Origin: CBDCGJ01 sp965216645
GTDB taxonomy: Bacteria; Pseudomonadota; Alphaproteobacteria; GCA-2731375
Assembly (NCBI GenBank): GCA_965216645.1
Contig: CBDCGJ010000068.1
Coordinates: forward strand, 1 to 64,000
DNA: 64,000 nucleotides
Direction: 5' to 3'
This document shows positions 1-8,492 of this stretch, one piece after another (position 1 is the first letter of the stretch; every line of letters starts with the position of its first letter). A program made the position numbers and the translations under genes. The notes under the pieces were generated by a model. That model searched no databases. It was not told the DNA's origin and was given only the letters and a program-made list of their open reading frames with translations.

Positions 1-1
1 A

Positions 2-424
2 GAAACGATAAACAATGCCGTTAGACGTTATATCGACGCGCTACCGGACGATCCCACGCACCCGCTGATCGCCACGACACCCGCGGAATGGCGGATCGAA
101 GCCTGGGGCACCATTACCCGAGAAGTGGCTGAAGGCGAGACGACGCATATACATCCGGACGCTTGGTTGAGCGGGGTCTACTATCCTCGGCTTCCTCAGA
201 ACGTCTTGGCTGACGATGAAGCCACGGGCGGTTATCTCGAAATCGGCAGAACGCCAAACCATATCAAGCAAACCGTTGAAGGACCGATCCGCATCGTCAA
301 GCCCGAACCCGGGTTATTGGTCCTGTTTCCCTCTTACGTCTATCACCGCGTGTTACCGTTCGACGCGGACGAGAGACGAATGAGCGTCGCCTTCGATGCC
401 GTTCCGATTTCGTCCGGCACATAG
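2..424 (+). CDS. Putative 2OG-Fe(II) oxygenase, C-terminal part
   Basis: The frame is open from the left edge to the TAG at 422-424, giving about 140 residues of a protein that starts outside the window. The visible part matches the C-terminal half of the small putative 2-oxoglutarate/Fe(II) oxygenases often annotated TIGR02466. It has a THIHPDAWLSGVYY segment with candidate metal-binding His and Asp, a later VYHRVLP segment that would hold the distal His, and an RMSVAFD strand whose Arg would bind 2-oxoglutarate. Such proteins are predicted to hydroxylate an unknown substrate. It converges on the ABC transporter operon with an 8-base gap, so neither side has room for a separate terminator. 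The substrate cannot be inferred. Confidence 0.75.
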   Translation, partial: ETINNAVRRYIDALPDDPTHPLIATTPAEWRIEAWGTITREVAEGETTHIHPDAWLSGVYYPRLPQNVLADDEATGGYLEIGRTPNHIKQTVEGPIRIVKPEPGLLVLFPSYVYHRVLPFDADERRMSVAFDAVPISSGT

Positions 425-432
425 ACCGAATA

Positions 433-2100
433 TCAGTTTCCGGCCAGATCCTTCGCCATCTCCGCGCCAGCGCCACCTGCGGCCCGCTCGGCCAGTAGAT
501 TGTCCAACCAGTCCGGATCCATCTCCGGTACCGAAGACAACAGAAGGTCCGTATAGGCGTGGTGCGGCGGCTGGAACATATCGTTCTTCGGTCCCGCTTC
601 GACCACACCGCCTTGGAACATAACCACCACTTCGTCGGCGATCGCCCGCACGGTACCGATATCGTGCGTGATGAACATGTAGGACAGGTTCAGCTCTTCC
701 TGTAGACGCTGCAGAAGCTTTAGAATTTCCTCCGCCACCAATTGGTCGAGTGCCGACGTGACCTCGTCGCAGATGATAAGTTGCGGTTCGGCTGCCAATG
801 CGCGCGCAATGCAGATCCGTTGCTTTTGACCGCCGGACAACTCGCCGGGTAGCCGATCGATGAATGTGTCCGGATCCATTTCGATCATGGACAGCAGTTC
901 GCGTACGCGTTCGTCCCGCTGCTTGCCTCGCAGGCCGAGATAGAAGGAAACGGGCCGGCCGATGATATCGCGCACTTTTTGCTTCGGGTTCAACGCCGTG
1001 TCCGGCATTTGGTAGATCATTTGCGCCTGGCGCAGTTGATCTTTGTTGCGTTGCCGGTAATCGGCCGGTAACGGCGTCCCATTGTACAGCACCTCGCCCT
1101 TCAAGGGCGGCAGCAACCCCGTGATGACCCTCGCCGTCGTGCTCTTGCCGCTACCGGATTCGCCAACAACGGCGACGGTTCGTTGCCGATAAATGGAGAA
1201 TCCGACGTCGCGCAGGACCACATGGTCGCCATATGCCGCCGTGACATCTCGGATTTCCAATATCGGCGTTTCTCCCTCCGGGCGATCCGCCTGATCTTTC
1301 TTGAATGTTCGAACCGATAGCAGATCCCTGGTGTATTCCTGCTTCGGGGCATCCAACATTTGCCGCGTATTGCCCTCTTCGATCAAATCGCCGTATCGCA
1401 GCACCATGATCCGGTCGGCCATCTGCGCGACAACCGCCAGGTCGTGGGTGATGTAAATCGCCGCCGTATTATATTGCTCGACCACTTCCCGGATCGCCGC
1501 CAGCACCTCGATCTGCGTCGTCACATCGAGGGCCGTCGTCGGTTCGTCGAAAATAATCAAGTCCGGCTTGCAGGACATGGCCATGGCAGTCATTGCCCGC
1601 TGCAACTGACCGCCCGAGACCTGATGAGGATAGCGGTAACCGATCCCATCCGGGTCCGGTAGTTGCAATTGGGCGAATAATGTCTTGGCCTCGGCTTCGC
1701 TTTGCGCCTTCGCCTGAATGCCATGCTGGACCGGCGCTTCGGTGAATTGGTCGATCAACTTATGTGCAGGATTGAAAGCCGCGGCCGCGCTTTGCGCGAC
1801 ATAGGCGATGCGGGCACCCCAAAGGGCACGCTTTTCCGCCTCGCCGGCCGTGGTCAATTCGACACCGTCAAACTTTATCGAGCCGCCGTTGATCCGACAG
1901 CCGCCACGGACGTAGCCCATGGCCGCAAGACCGAATGTCGATTTTCCGGCACCGGATTCGCCGATCAAGCCGAGGACCTCGCCTCGTTTCAGCTGCAGAT
2001 CCAGGCCCTTGACGATGTCGATCCAACCGCCGTCGGTGAAGCCTTGGATAACGACACCGCACATGTCCACAAGGACGTCGTTCCCGGTCTCATTGCTCAT
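433..2100 (-). CDS. Dipeptide-type ABC transporter, fused dual ATPase (DppD-DppF type)
   Basis: This is a double-length ATP-binding subunit of about 555 residues with two complete ABC cassettes. The first has Walker A GESGAGKST and signature VSGGQLQRA; the second has GESGSGKST and LSGGQKQRI. Each is followed by a Walker B ending in DE (IIFDEPTTALD and IICDEVTSALD). Peptide/nickel importers normally use two separate ATPases; this fused form is common in proteobacteria. The ATG at 2100 has GAGTGG about nine bases upstream and overlaps the permease stop, so I prefer it to the in-frame GTG at 2112. It is the last gene of a four-gene operon and would energise uptake of an oligopeptide or similar solute. 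Confidence 0.92.
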   Translation of the reverse strand: MSNETGNDVLVDMCGVVIQGFTDGGWIDIVKGLDLQLKRGEVLGLIGESGAGKSTFGLAAMGYVRGGCRINGGSIKFDGVELTTAGEAEKRALWGARIAYVAQSAAAAFNPAHKLIDQFTEAPVQHGIQAKAQSEAEAKTLFAQLQLPDPDGIGYRYPHQVSGGQLQRAMTAMAMSCKPDLIIFDEPTTALDVTTQIEVLAAIREVVEQYNTAAIYITHDLAVVAQMADRIMVLRYGDLIEEGNTRQMLDAPKQEYTRDLLSVRTFKKDQADRPEGETPILEIRDVTAAYGDHVVLRDVGFSIYRQRTVAVVGESGSGKSTTARVITGLLPPLKGEVLYNGTPLPADYRQRNKDQLRQAQMIYQMPDTALNPKQKVRDIIGRPVSFYLGLRGKQRDERVRELLSMIEMDPDTFIDRLPGELSGGQKQRICIARALAAEPQLIICDEVTSALDQLVAEEILKLLQRLQEELNLSYMFITHDIGTVRAIADEVVVMFQGGVVEAGPKNDMFQPPHHAYTDLLLSSVPEMDPDWLDNLLAERAAGGAGAEMAKDLAGN

Positions 2101-2923
2101 CGCGAATACCACTCGTTTTATGCAGGAACCAGTCGACCACGAAATTGACGCCCACGGTCAGAAGGGCGATCGCGCCGGCCGGCAATAGCGGCGTGATGTC
2201 GCCATAGGTGATCAAGGTCGCGTTGTCGCGCACCATACTGCCCCAATCCGCGGTCGGTGGCTGGATACCCAGGCCGAGGAAGCTGAGGGCGGAGATGAAC
2301 AGAAACACGAAGCAGAAGCGCAGACCGAATTCGGCCACCAGGGGCGGCATGGCGTTCGGGAGAACCTCGCTTCTGACGATCCACCACAACCCTTCGCCGC
2401 GCAGCCGCGCCGCTTCAACAAAATCCATCACTACGATGTTCTGCGCCACACCGCGGGCAAGCCGGAACACGCGGGTGGAATCCAAGACCGCGATGACAAG
2501 GATCAGCGATTGCCAGGTGGTCCCGACGATGGTCAAAATCATCAAGGCAAAAACCAGCGTTGGCACGGCCATCAAAATGTCCACGATTCGGCTGAGAATC
2601 TGATCGATCCAGCCCCCCAAAGAAGCCGCCACCAAGCCAGCAATTCCGCCAAGAAAAAACGCGAGTAGCGCCGTGGCAAAGGCAATACCGATGGTATTGC
2701 GGGCCCCGTAGATCATGCGTGTCAGCATGTCGCGGCCGAGATTATCCGTGCCGAACAGAAACTGCCCGCCCCATTCCTCGAACTCGGCGCCGACGATTTG
2801 AGTTTCGCCATAGGGCGCAATCAAAGGCGCGAATACGGCGACGAACACATAAAAAAGGATTACCGCCAGACCAAAATAGGCGCTAACCGGCGCGCCGCAA
2901 AAAAGTTTTTTGAACCCGTCCAT
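2090..2923 (-). CDS. Dipeptide-type ABC transporter permease (DppC type)
   Basis: This 277-residue inner-membrane permease is of the DppC/OppC type. It has an N-terminal membrane segment, the extracytoplasmic region with FGTDNLGRDMLTRMIYGAR typical of this subfamily, and the coupling-helix region EAARLRGEGLWWIVRSEVLPN, matching the EAA motif that contacts the ATPase. It ends by overlapping the ATPase start, which suggests translational coupling, and lies nine bases downstream of the DppB-type permease. It would form the heterodimeric channel with that protein. The substrate is unknown. Confidence 0.93.
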   Translation of the reverse strand: MDGFKKLFCGAPVSAYFGLAVILFYVFVAVFAPLIAPYGETQIVGAEFEEWGGQFLFGTDNLGRDMLTRMIYGARNTIGIAFATALLAFFLGGIAGLVAASLGGWIDQILSRIVDILMAVPTLVFALMILTIVGTTWQSLILVIAVLDSTRVFRLARGVAQNIVVMDFVEAARLRGEGLWWIVRSEVLPNAMPPLVAEFGLRFCFVFLFISALSFLGLGIQPPTADWGSMVRDNATLITYGDITPLLPAGAIALLTVGVNFVVDWFLHKTSGIRDEQ

Positions 2924-2932
2924 TGCTCGCCC

Positions 2933-3889
2933 CTATCGCGGATGCATCAAACGGGGGTTACTGACGATAGACAGTATGTCCGCGGTCAAGTTCAGCAGAA
3001 TATAGGTCATCGCGAAAATCAAACTGCAGGCTTGCACGACCGGTAAATCCCGCTTCGACACCGAATCGACCAACAACTGTCCCAAGCCCGGATAGACAAA
3101 CACCACTTCGACGACGACCACGCCGACGACTAGGTAAGCCAAGTTCAGGACCACCACATTGATGATGGGCGACAATGCATTGGGGAGAGCGTGCTTGACG
3201 ATAATGCGCCCCGGCTTGATGCCTTTCAATTGCGCCATTTCAATGAAGGGGCTGGCCAACAGATTGATGATCGACGCACGTGTCATGCGCATCATATGTG
3301 CGACAACAACAAGGGTCAGGCCGATGGCCGGCATCAGGGTACGATACACCCGTTCCCAAAAATCGAGATCCGGCGCGATATTGGAGATCGCCGGAAAGAC
3401 CTGCATTTTCACGGCAAAAAACAGAATCAAGATGTAGGAGACGAAGAATTCGGGTGTCGAAATCGACGTCAGCGTAATCACGTTGATCGTCCGGTCGAAC
3501 CAGCTATTGCGATACAGCGCGGCCAGGACGCCGAGGAAGAGGGCGATCGGTACGGAGATAATCGCGGCCACAGCGGCCAGAAACAGCGTGTTGCCAAGCC
3601 GCACGGCCAAGAGTTCGGATATCTCTCGTTTGTTGGCAAGCGAACGTCCGAAATCCCCCTGCAGCATACCGCCAAGCCATTCGATGTACCGCGTATGCGG
3701 TGGCCGATCCAGGCCCAGCTCTTCACGAAAGGCTTTGACGGTTTCAGGCGTCGCCGACCGACCGAGGATTTCCTCAGCCAAATCGCCAGGCAGCAGTTCC
3801 ACGCCCAGAAAGATGATCAATGAAACAATGAAAAGCGTCAGCAGCCCCAAGCCGAGGCGCTGTAAAATCATTTTGACTAAAGAGTTCAT
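2933..3889 (-). CDS. Dipeptide-type ABC transporter permease (DppB type)
   Basis: This 318-residue permease is of the DppB/OppB type. The first transmembrane helix (about residues 8-28) is followed by LPGDLAEEILG, the subfamily's conserved N-terminal periplasmic motif, then RPPHTRYIEWL. An EAA-like coupling loop (EMAQLKGIKPGRIIVKHALPNAL) precedes the last helices. It partners with the next gene. The start is the first ATG; no strong ribosome site is visible, so expression may depend on the upstream binding-protein transcript. A hairpin with a short U run separates it from the binding-protein gene. Confidence 0.92.
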   Translation of the reverse strand: MNSLVKMILQRLGLGLLTLFIVSLIIFLGVELLPGDLAEEILGRSATPETVKAFREELGLDRPPHTRYIEWLGGMLQGDFGRSLANKREISELLAVRLGNTLFLAAVAAIISVPIALFLGVLAALYRNSWFDRTINVITLTSISTPEFFVSYILILFFAVKMQVFPAISNIAPDLDFWERVYRTLMPAIGLTLVVVAHMMRMTRASIINLLASPFIEMAQLKGIKPGRIIVKHALPNALSPIINVVVLNLAYLVVGVVVVEVVFVYPGLGQLLVDSVSKRDLPVVQACSLIFAMTYILLNLTADILSIVSNPRLMHPR

Positions 3890-3952
3890 AAATTAGCGGT
3901 TCGCGCGCCGGTTTCGGCGGCCCCTCCCTCGGTTGAATAAGCAATCGAAAAC

Positions 3953-3983
3953 CGGGCGGCGCCGGCCCTACCGGCACCGCCCG
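3953..3983 (-). terminator. Intercistronic hairpin between binding protein and permease genes
   Basis: The 7-bp outer stem (3953-3959 with 3977-3983), one mismatch and 5-bp inner stem (3961-3965 with 3971-3975) enclose a 5-base loop. On the minus strand the stem is followed by GGTTTTCG. This is a weak terminator or mRNA-stabilising hairpin. In ABC operons such structures often keep the binding protein more abundant than the permeases; that role here is inference. Confidence 0.55.
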
Positions 3984-3993
3984 ATCGTCCAAC

Positions 3994-5562
3994 CTAAGCG
4001 AACCACCAACGCTCCATATACTTGCCGCCGTCCAGATCCCATGTCGGCGAAAGATTCTCGCCATGCATCAGGTTCTTGCCGCGGGCCCAGACATAATTGG
4101 CGAACATCGGAATAACCACGCCGCCTTCGTTATGCAGGATGGTCTGCAACTCCGCATACATTTCGCGGCGCTTGGCGCTGTCCAGTTCGGCACGAGCTTC
4201 CACCAGCACCTTGTCGAACTTGTCGTGCTTCCAGAACGTGTCGTTCCACGGCGCGCCGCCGGCATAGGCGGTGGAGAGCATCCAGTCTTCGGTCGGCCGA
4301 CCGTTCCAATAAACGGCGGACCAAGGTTTCTTCATCCAGACATTGGACCAGTAACCGTCATTCGGCTCCCGGATCACCTTGAGCTCGATACCCGCTTTCT
4401 CCGCCGCCGCGCTGTACAGCACCGCCGCATCCACGGCGCCTGGATAAGCCGCGTCGGCCGCACTTAACTCGACCTGCAATTTGTCGAGGCCGGCTTGTTT
4501 GACATGCCACTTCGCCTTTTCGGGATCGTAGGGCCGCTGCGCCAACTCCTTGTGGAAATACGGATTGGCCGGAGAGATCGGATGGTCGTTGCCGAGCGCG
4601 CCGTGACCGCGCAACACTTTCTGCAGGATCTCTTCCCGATTGATCCCCAACTTCAACGCCATGCGGACATGATTGTTGCTGTACGGATCCTTCCGGGTAT
4701 CCATCGCGAAAGTGTAGTGTTTGGTGCCCGTGACTTCGTCGATCACCACATTCTTGTTGCGCTTGAGCAAATGCACGGTCTTCAAATCGCAACGGTCCAT
4801 CACATCGATGTCGCCGCTGGTCAAGGCGTTGGTGCGCGCCGTGACGTCGATGATCGAGATGATTTCGACCTCGTCGAAATAGGCGCTGTCCGGTTGATAG
4901 AAATTGGCGAACCGTTTGAAGGAGGCACGCACGCCCGGCTCGATTTTCTCGAGCTTGTAACCGCCGGTACCGTTCGGTTTCTCCCAATTGATTTTGCCTT
5001 CGCCATCGGACGCGCCGATCGCCAGGTGGTAGTCGCTGAGGATCCACGGCAAGTCGGCGTTACCGGACTCGAGCGTGATCACAACGTTGTTTTTACCGTC
5101 GGCCTTAATATCCTTCATCGCCTTCAAAAGCGGCTTCGCGGCTGACTTACTTTTCTCGCCGCGATGATGATTGATGGAAGCGACGACATCGTCGGCATCC
5201 ATCGTCTTGCCGTCGTGGAATTCGACGCCTTGACGTAGCTTTACATTCCAGACGCTGGCATCGTCAGAGGCCGACCAGCTTTCGGCCAGTTCCGGCTTGA
5301 TCTGGCCTTTGTCATCGGTCACGGCCAGATTGTGATACACCGACGACTTGAACGCGCCCATGAAGCCGTTTTCGTAAGTCGCTGGATCCAGAGAATCCGT
5401 CGTTGAGCCGTGGCCTAAACCGGCCCGTAATTTTCCGCCTTTCTTCGGTGCGGCCATCGCGCCCGAGCTCGACAACGGGCCAGCCGCGAGCATCGCGCCT
5501 ACGGCGACGCCGCCGGCCAGCACGTCGCGCCGGGTCAAGTCTTTGGTTTTGATTCTTGCCAT
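3994..5562 (-). CDS. Extracellular solute-binding protein family 5 (peptide type)
   Basis: This is the periplasmic substrate-binding component, about 522 residues and first gene of the importer operon. The N-terminus carries a twin-arginine style signal (LTRRDVLAGG, then a hydrophobic stretch and AMAAP), suggesting Tat export. The mature part has family-5 features: AESWSASDDASVWNVKLRQGVEFHDG-like text near residue 90, then a Trp-rich C-terminal lobe. The ATG at 5562 has a perfect AGGAGG site five to six bases upstream. An in-frame GTG at 5622 also has GGGGAG upstream but would place 20 extra residues before the signal, so I prefer 5562. The ligand could be a peptide, glutathione or another polar solute. 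Confidence 0.9.
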   Translation of the reverse strand: MARIKTKDLTRRDVLAGGVAVGAMLAAGPLSSSGAMAAPKKGGKLRAGLGHGSTTDSLDPATYENGFMGAFKSSVYHNLAVTDDKGQIKPELAESWSASDDASVWNVKLRQGVEFHDGKTMDADDVVASINHHRGEKSKSAAKPLLKAMKDIKADGKNNVVITLESGNADLPWILSDYHLAIGASDGEGKINWEKPNGTGGYKLEKIEPGVRASFKRFANFYQPDSAYFDEVEIISIIDVTARTNALTSGDIDVMDRCDLKTVHLLKRNKNVVIDEVTGTKHYTFAMDTRKDPYSNNHVRMALKLGINREEILQKVLRGHGALGNDHPISPANPYFHKELAQRPYDPEKAKWHVKQAGLDKLQVELSAADAAYPGAVDAAVLYSAAAEKAGIELKVIREPNDGYWSNVWMKKPWSAVYWNGRPTEDWMLSTAYAGGAPWNDTFWKHDKFDKVLVEARAELDSAKRREMYAELQTILHNEGGVVIPMFANYVWARGKNLMHGENLSPTWDLDGGKYMERWWFA

Positions 5563-5774
5563 TGTGAATCCTCCTAAATCGAGAAAATTGTTGCGATAGA
5601 ACCACCGGCGACTTAGCGCCACGGCTCTGTCTCCCCTTTTTGGTTCTTTTAGATTTGTTGTTCACGCTATAAGTAGCCTTCAATGGTGTCGCTTCGCAAG
5701 GGCGATGACTTCGACATGATTGGATTCAGGTTGCAGACCGCCCATATCTTAACGGCAGCAATAATCTGGAGCGT

Positions 5775-7145
5775 ATGATGGCGGTGTACGGCAATGTACT
5801 GGAGATGATCGGCGAAACGCCGATTTTGGAGTTGAAGCATCTCGACACTGGTTCCTGCCGCCTTTTCACCAAGTTGGAAAATCAAAATCCCGGCGGTTCG
5901 ATCAAGGACCGTATCGGACTTTCGATGGTGGAAGCCGCCGAGCGGCAAGGGAAACTCAAACCGGGCGGGACCATCATCGAGGCGACCGCCGGCAATACCG
6001 GCCTTGGCCTCGCGCTTGTGGCATCTCAAAAAGGCTACAAGATGCTGGTTGTCGTTCCCGACAAAATGAGCCAGGAGAAGATCTTCCATCTCAAAGCGCT
6101 TGGCGCCAATGTCGTTATGACCCGATCGGATGTTGGCAAAGGCCATCCGGAGTATTATCAGGATGTCGCCGCGCGCCTGACAGCAGAGATCGACGGCGCA
6201 TTCTGGGCAAATCAGTTCGAAAATCCCAATAATCCGTCGGCCCATGAGACCGGTACCGGCCCGGAAATCTGGCGCCAGATGGACGGCCAGGTCGATGCCG
6301 TGGTCGCCGGCGTCGGTTCCGGCGGGACCATCAGCGGGGTTGGACGATACCTTAAGTCCGTCAACGCAGACCTGGAAGTCGTTCTCGCCGATCCCGTCGG
6401 TTCGGTGTTGGCGGACAAGGTGGAGACCGGTGAACTCGGCGCCCTTGGATCCTGGCTTGTCGAAGGCATCGGCGAGGATTTCGTGCCCGATAATTGCGAC
6501 TTGGATTTGGTCGATAAGGCCTACAAAGTCTCCGACAGCGAGGCCTTCGCGGCGGCCAGGGACTTGCTGCGGAAAGAAGGGATATTGGGCGGTTCTTCGA
6601 CGGGTACATTGCTCGCCGCTGCGTTGAGATATTGCCAAGATCAATCGACACCAAAGAACGTCGTCACCTTTGTCTGTGACAGCGGCAATAAATACCTGTC
6701 GAAAATGTTCAACGACTACTGGATGATCGATCAGGGATTCATCGATTTGCCGAAGTTCGACGATCTCCGCGACTTAATTCGACGGCGGTCGGAAGACAAT
6801 GCCGTGGTCGCCGCCGCGCCTGGCGATACTCTCATGGCCGCTTACGGGCGAATGCGTCTATATGATATCTCCCAACTGCCGGTGCTGGAGGGCGAACGCA
6901 TCGTCGGTATTCTGGACGAATCCGATCTATTGCTGGCAGTAATGCATGGCGAGGATCAATTTGCCGCGCCGGTTCGAGATTTCATGACGGAAAAGCTGCA
7001 AGTGTTGGCACCGTCCGACAGCCTGGATGCGCTGATCGGCGTCTTACGCGCGGACCGCGTCGCCATCGTCGTCGACGGTGAGAAGTTTCTTGGCCTTGTG
7101 ACAAAGATTGATTTTCTCAACCATCTACGCCAGCAAGTTGCCTGA
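5775..7145 (+). CDS. Cystathionine beta-synthase with C-terminal CBS domains
   Basis: This 456-residue PLP enzyme is of fold type II. The catalytic domain starts with GNVLEMIGETPI, has the PLP lysine in NPGGSIKDRI (about residue 43), the substrate loop EATAGNTG and the phosphate-binding GVGSGGTISG. Residues from about 330 onward form a pair of CBS regulatory repeats ending in VTKIDFLNHL. This architecture and length fit cystathionine beta-synthase, which joins serine and homocysteine, rather than plain cysteine synthase, which lacks the CBS repeats. The next gene would cleave the cystathionine. The start could be either ATG of the pair at 5775/5778; CTGGAG lies just upstream. Confidence 0.85.
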   Translation: MMAVYGNVLEMIGETPILELKHLDTGSCRLFTKLENQNPGGSIKDRIGLSMVEAAERQGKLKPGGTIIEATAGNTGLGLALVASQKGYKMLVVVPDKMSQEKIFHLKALGANVVMTRSDVGKGHPEYYQDVAARLTAEIDGAFWANQFENPNNPSAHETGTGPEIWRQMDGQVDAVVAGVGSGGTISGVGRYLKSVNADLEVVLADPVGSVLADKVETGELGALGSWLVEGIGEDFVPDNCDLDLVDKAYKVSDSEAFAAARDLLRKEGILGGSSTGTLLAAALRYCQDQSTPKNVVTFVCDSGNKYLSKMFNDYWMIDQGFIDLPKFDDLRDLIRRRSEDNAVVAAAPGDTLMAAYGRMRLYDISQLPVLEGERIVGILDESDLLLAVMHGEDQFAAPVRDFMTEKLQVLAPSDSLDALIGVLRADRVAIVVDGEKFLGLVTKIDFLNHLRQQVA

Positions 7146-7171
7146 CAATCAAGGAACGGACAAAGAGCTCG

Positions 7172-8335
7172 ATGACCGACCGAAGCAACCGCCGCGGCAT
7201 ATCGACCCGCGCTATCCATGCCGGCCAGTCGCCGGACCCAACTACCGGCGCGATCATGGTACCGATTTACGCGACGTCGACGTATGTCCAGGACAGTCCG
7301 GGCGTCCATAAAGGTTACGAATACTCTCGCAGTCAAAATCCGACGCGCATGGCGTTCGAGGCTTGCATGGCCGACCTGGAGAGCGGCAACCAGGGATATG
7401 CGTTTGCATCCGGGCTATCGACCGCCGGCACCATTCTCGAACTTCTCGACAGCGGCGACCACGTGATTTCCATGGATGATATGTATGGTGGGACATACAG
7501 ACTTTTCGAAAATGTCCGCAAACGCAGCGCCGGCTTGGAATTCAGCTATGTCGACCTATCGAATGCCAGCCGCTTGGAGGATATGATCCGACCGGAAACT
7601 CGGATGATATGGGTGGAAAGCCCAACAAACCCTCTTCTTCGCCTCGTCGATTTCGAAGCCATCGCAAAGACCGCCAAATCGCGCGGGATCGTAACGGTCG
7701 CCGACAACACGTTCGCGTCGCCTTATATCCAGCGGCCGTTGGAATTGGGTTTCGACATCGTCATGCATTCGACAACGAAATATTTGAACGGTCACAGCGA
7801 TATGGTCGGTGGCGTCGCCGTCGTCCGCGAAGGTGGGGAGCGCGCGGAGCAAATGGCCTATCTGCACAATGCCATCGGCTCCGTAGCCTCGCCGTTCGAT
7901 AGTTTCCTGGCCATGCGGGGATTGAAAACCTTGCCGATCCGAATGCAGCGGCACAGCGAGAACGCCCTCGCCATTGCCGAATTCCTGTCGACGCATGAGA
8001 AAATCGAGAAGGTCTATTATCCGGGCCTAGCCAGCCACAGTCAGCATGCGTTGGCCAAACGGCAGATGGATGCATTCGGCGGCATGGTCACCGCCATCAT
8101 CGCCGGCGGCTTGGAACCGGCCAGACGTTTCCTGGAACGGACCGAGCTTTTCGCTCTGGCCGAGAGCTTGGGCGGCGTCGAGAGCCTGATCGAGCATCCG
8201 GCAATCATGACTCATGCCTCGATCCCACCGGATATCCGCGCCAACCTCGGGATCGACGATGGGCTTGTCCGTCTGTCCGTCGGTATCGAAGATATCGAAG
8301 ACTTGATCGCCGACTTGAAATACGCGCTGGCCTGA
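7172..8335 (+). CDS. Cystathionine gamma-synthase/gamma-lyase family PLP enzyme
   Basis: This 387-residue Cys/Met metabolism PLP enzyme is of fold type I. The N-terminus STRAIHAGQSPDPTTGA is the classic start. YSRSQNPTR supplies phosphate contacts, and the Schiff-base lysine is in HSTTKYLNGHSD near residue 200. The C-terminal LVRLSVGIEDIEDLI is the substrate-carboxylate Arg motif. Placed 26 bases after cystathionine beta-synthase, it most plausibly acts as gamma-lyase, completing methionine-to-cysteine reverse transsulfuration. Sequence alone does not separate lyase from synthase. Its stop codon is immediately followed by the left arm of the large inverted repeat. Confidence 0.88.
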   Translation: MTDRSNRRGISTRAIHAGQSPDPTTGAIMVPIYATSTYVQDSPGVHKGYEYSRSQNPTRMAFEACMADLESGNQGYAFASGLSTAGTILELLDSGDHVISMDDMYGGTYRLFENVRKRSAGLEFSYVDLSNASRLEDMIRPETRMIWVESPTNPLLRLVDFEAIAKTAKSRGIVTVADNTFASPYIQRPLELGFDIVMHSTTKYLNGHSDMVGGVAVVREGGERAEQMAYLHNAIGSVASPFDSFLAMRGLKTLPIRMQRHSENALAIAEFLSTHEKIEKVYYPGLASHSQHALAKRQMDAFGGMVTAIIAGGLEPARRFLERTELFALAESLGGVESLIEHPAIMTHASIPPDIRANLGIDDGLVRLSVGIEDIEDLIADLKYALA

Positions 8336-8492
8336 TACCAAGGCTCGAAGATAGATACCTATTTGACCGGCTTTCCAGGTTCACCGGCTAGGCGCGGGTC
8401 GCGCCGTGGTCCGACGACCACAAGCGGCCGGCAACGACGTCCGGTGGTCCTGGAAAGCCGGTCAAATAGGTATCTATCTTCGAGCCTTGGTA
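8336..8492. repeat. Large structured inverted repeat (52-bp arms), MITE- or terminator-like
   Basis: Arms 8336-8387 and 8441-8492 are complementary at 50 of 52 positions; the outer 44 bp are perfect. The 53-base interior contains two further perfect hairpins: 8391-8396 with 8400-8405, and 8406-8411 with 8416-8421. The element begins directly after the gamma-lyase stop and its right arm runs into the Anbu coding end, supplying its last codons and stop. Both arms end in TA, compatible with a TA-targeting mobile miniature element (8338-8490 flanked by TA). A role as bidirectional terminator between the convergent genes is the main alternative. No open frame of its own is convincing. Confidence 0.9.

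Noticed and set aside
5667..6644. 325-codon minus-strand open frame
   Set aside because: It lies opposite cystathionine beta-synthase, whose motifs are complete; the antisense translation shows no family features. It is a by-product of high GC and codon bias.
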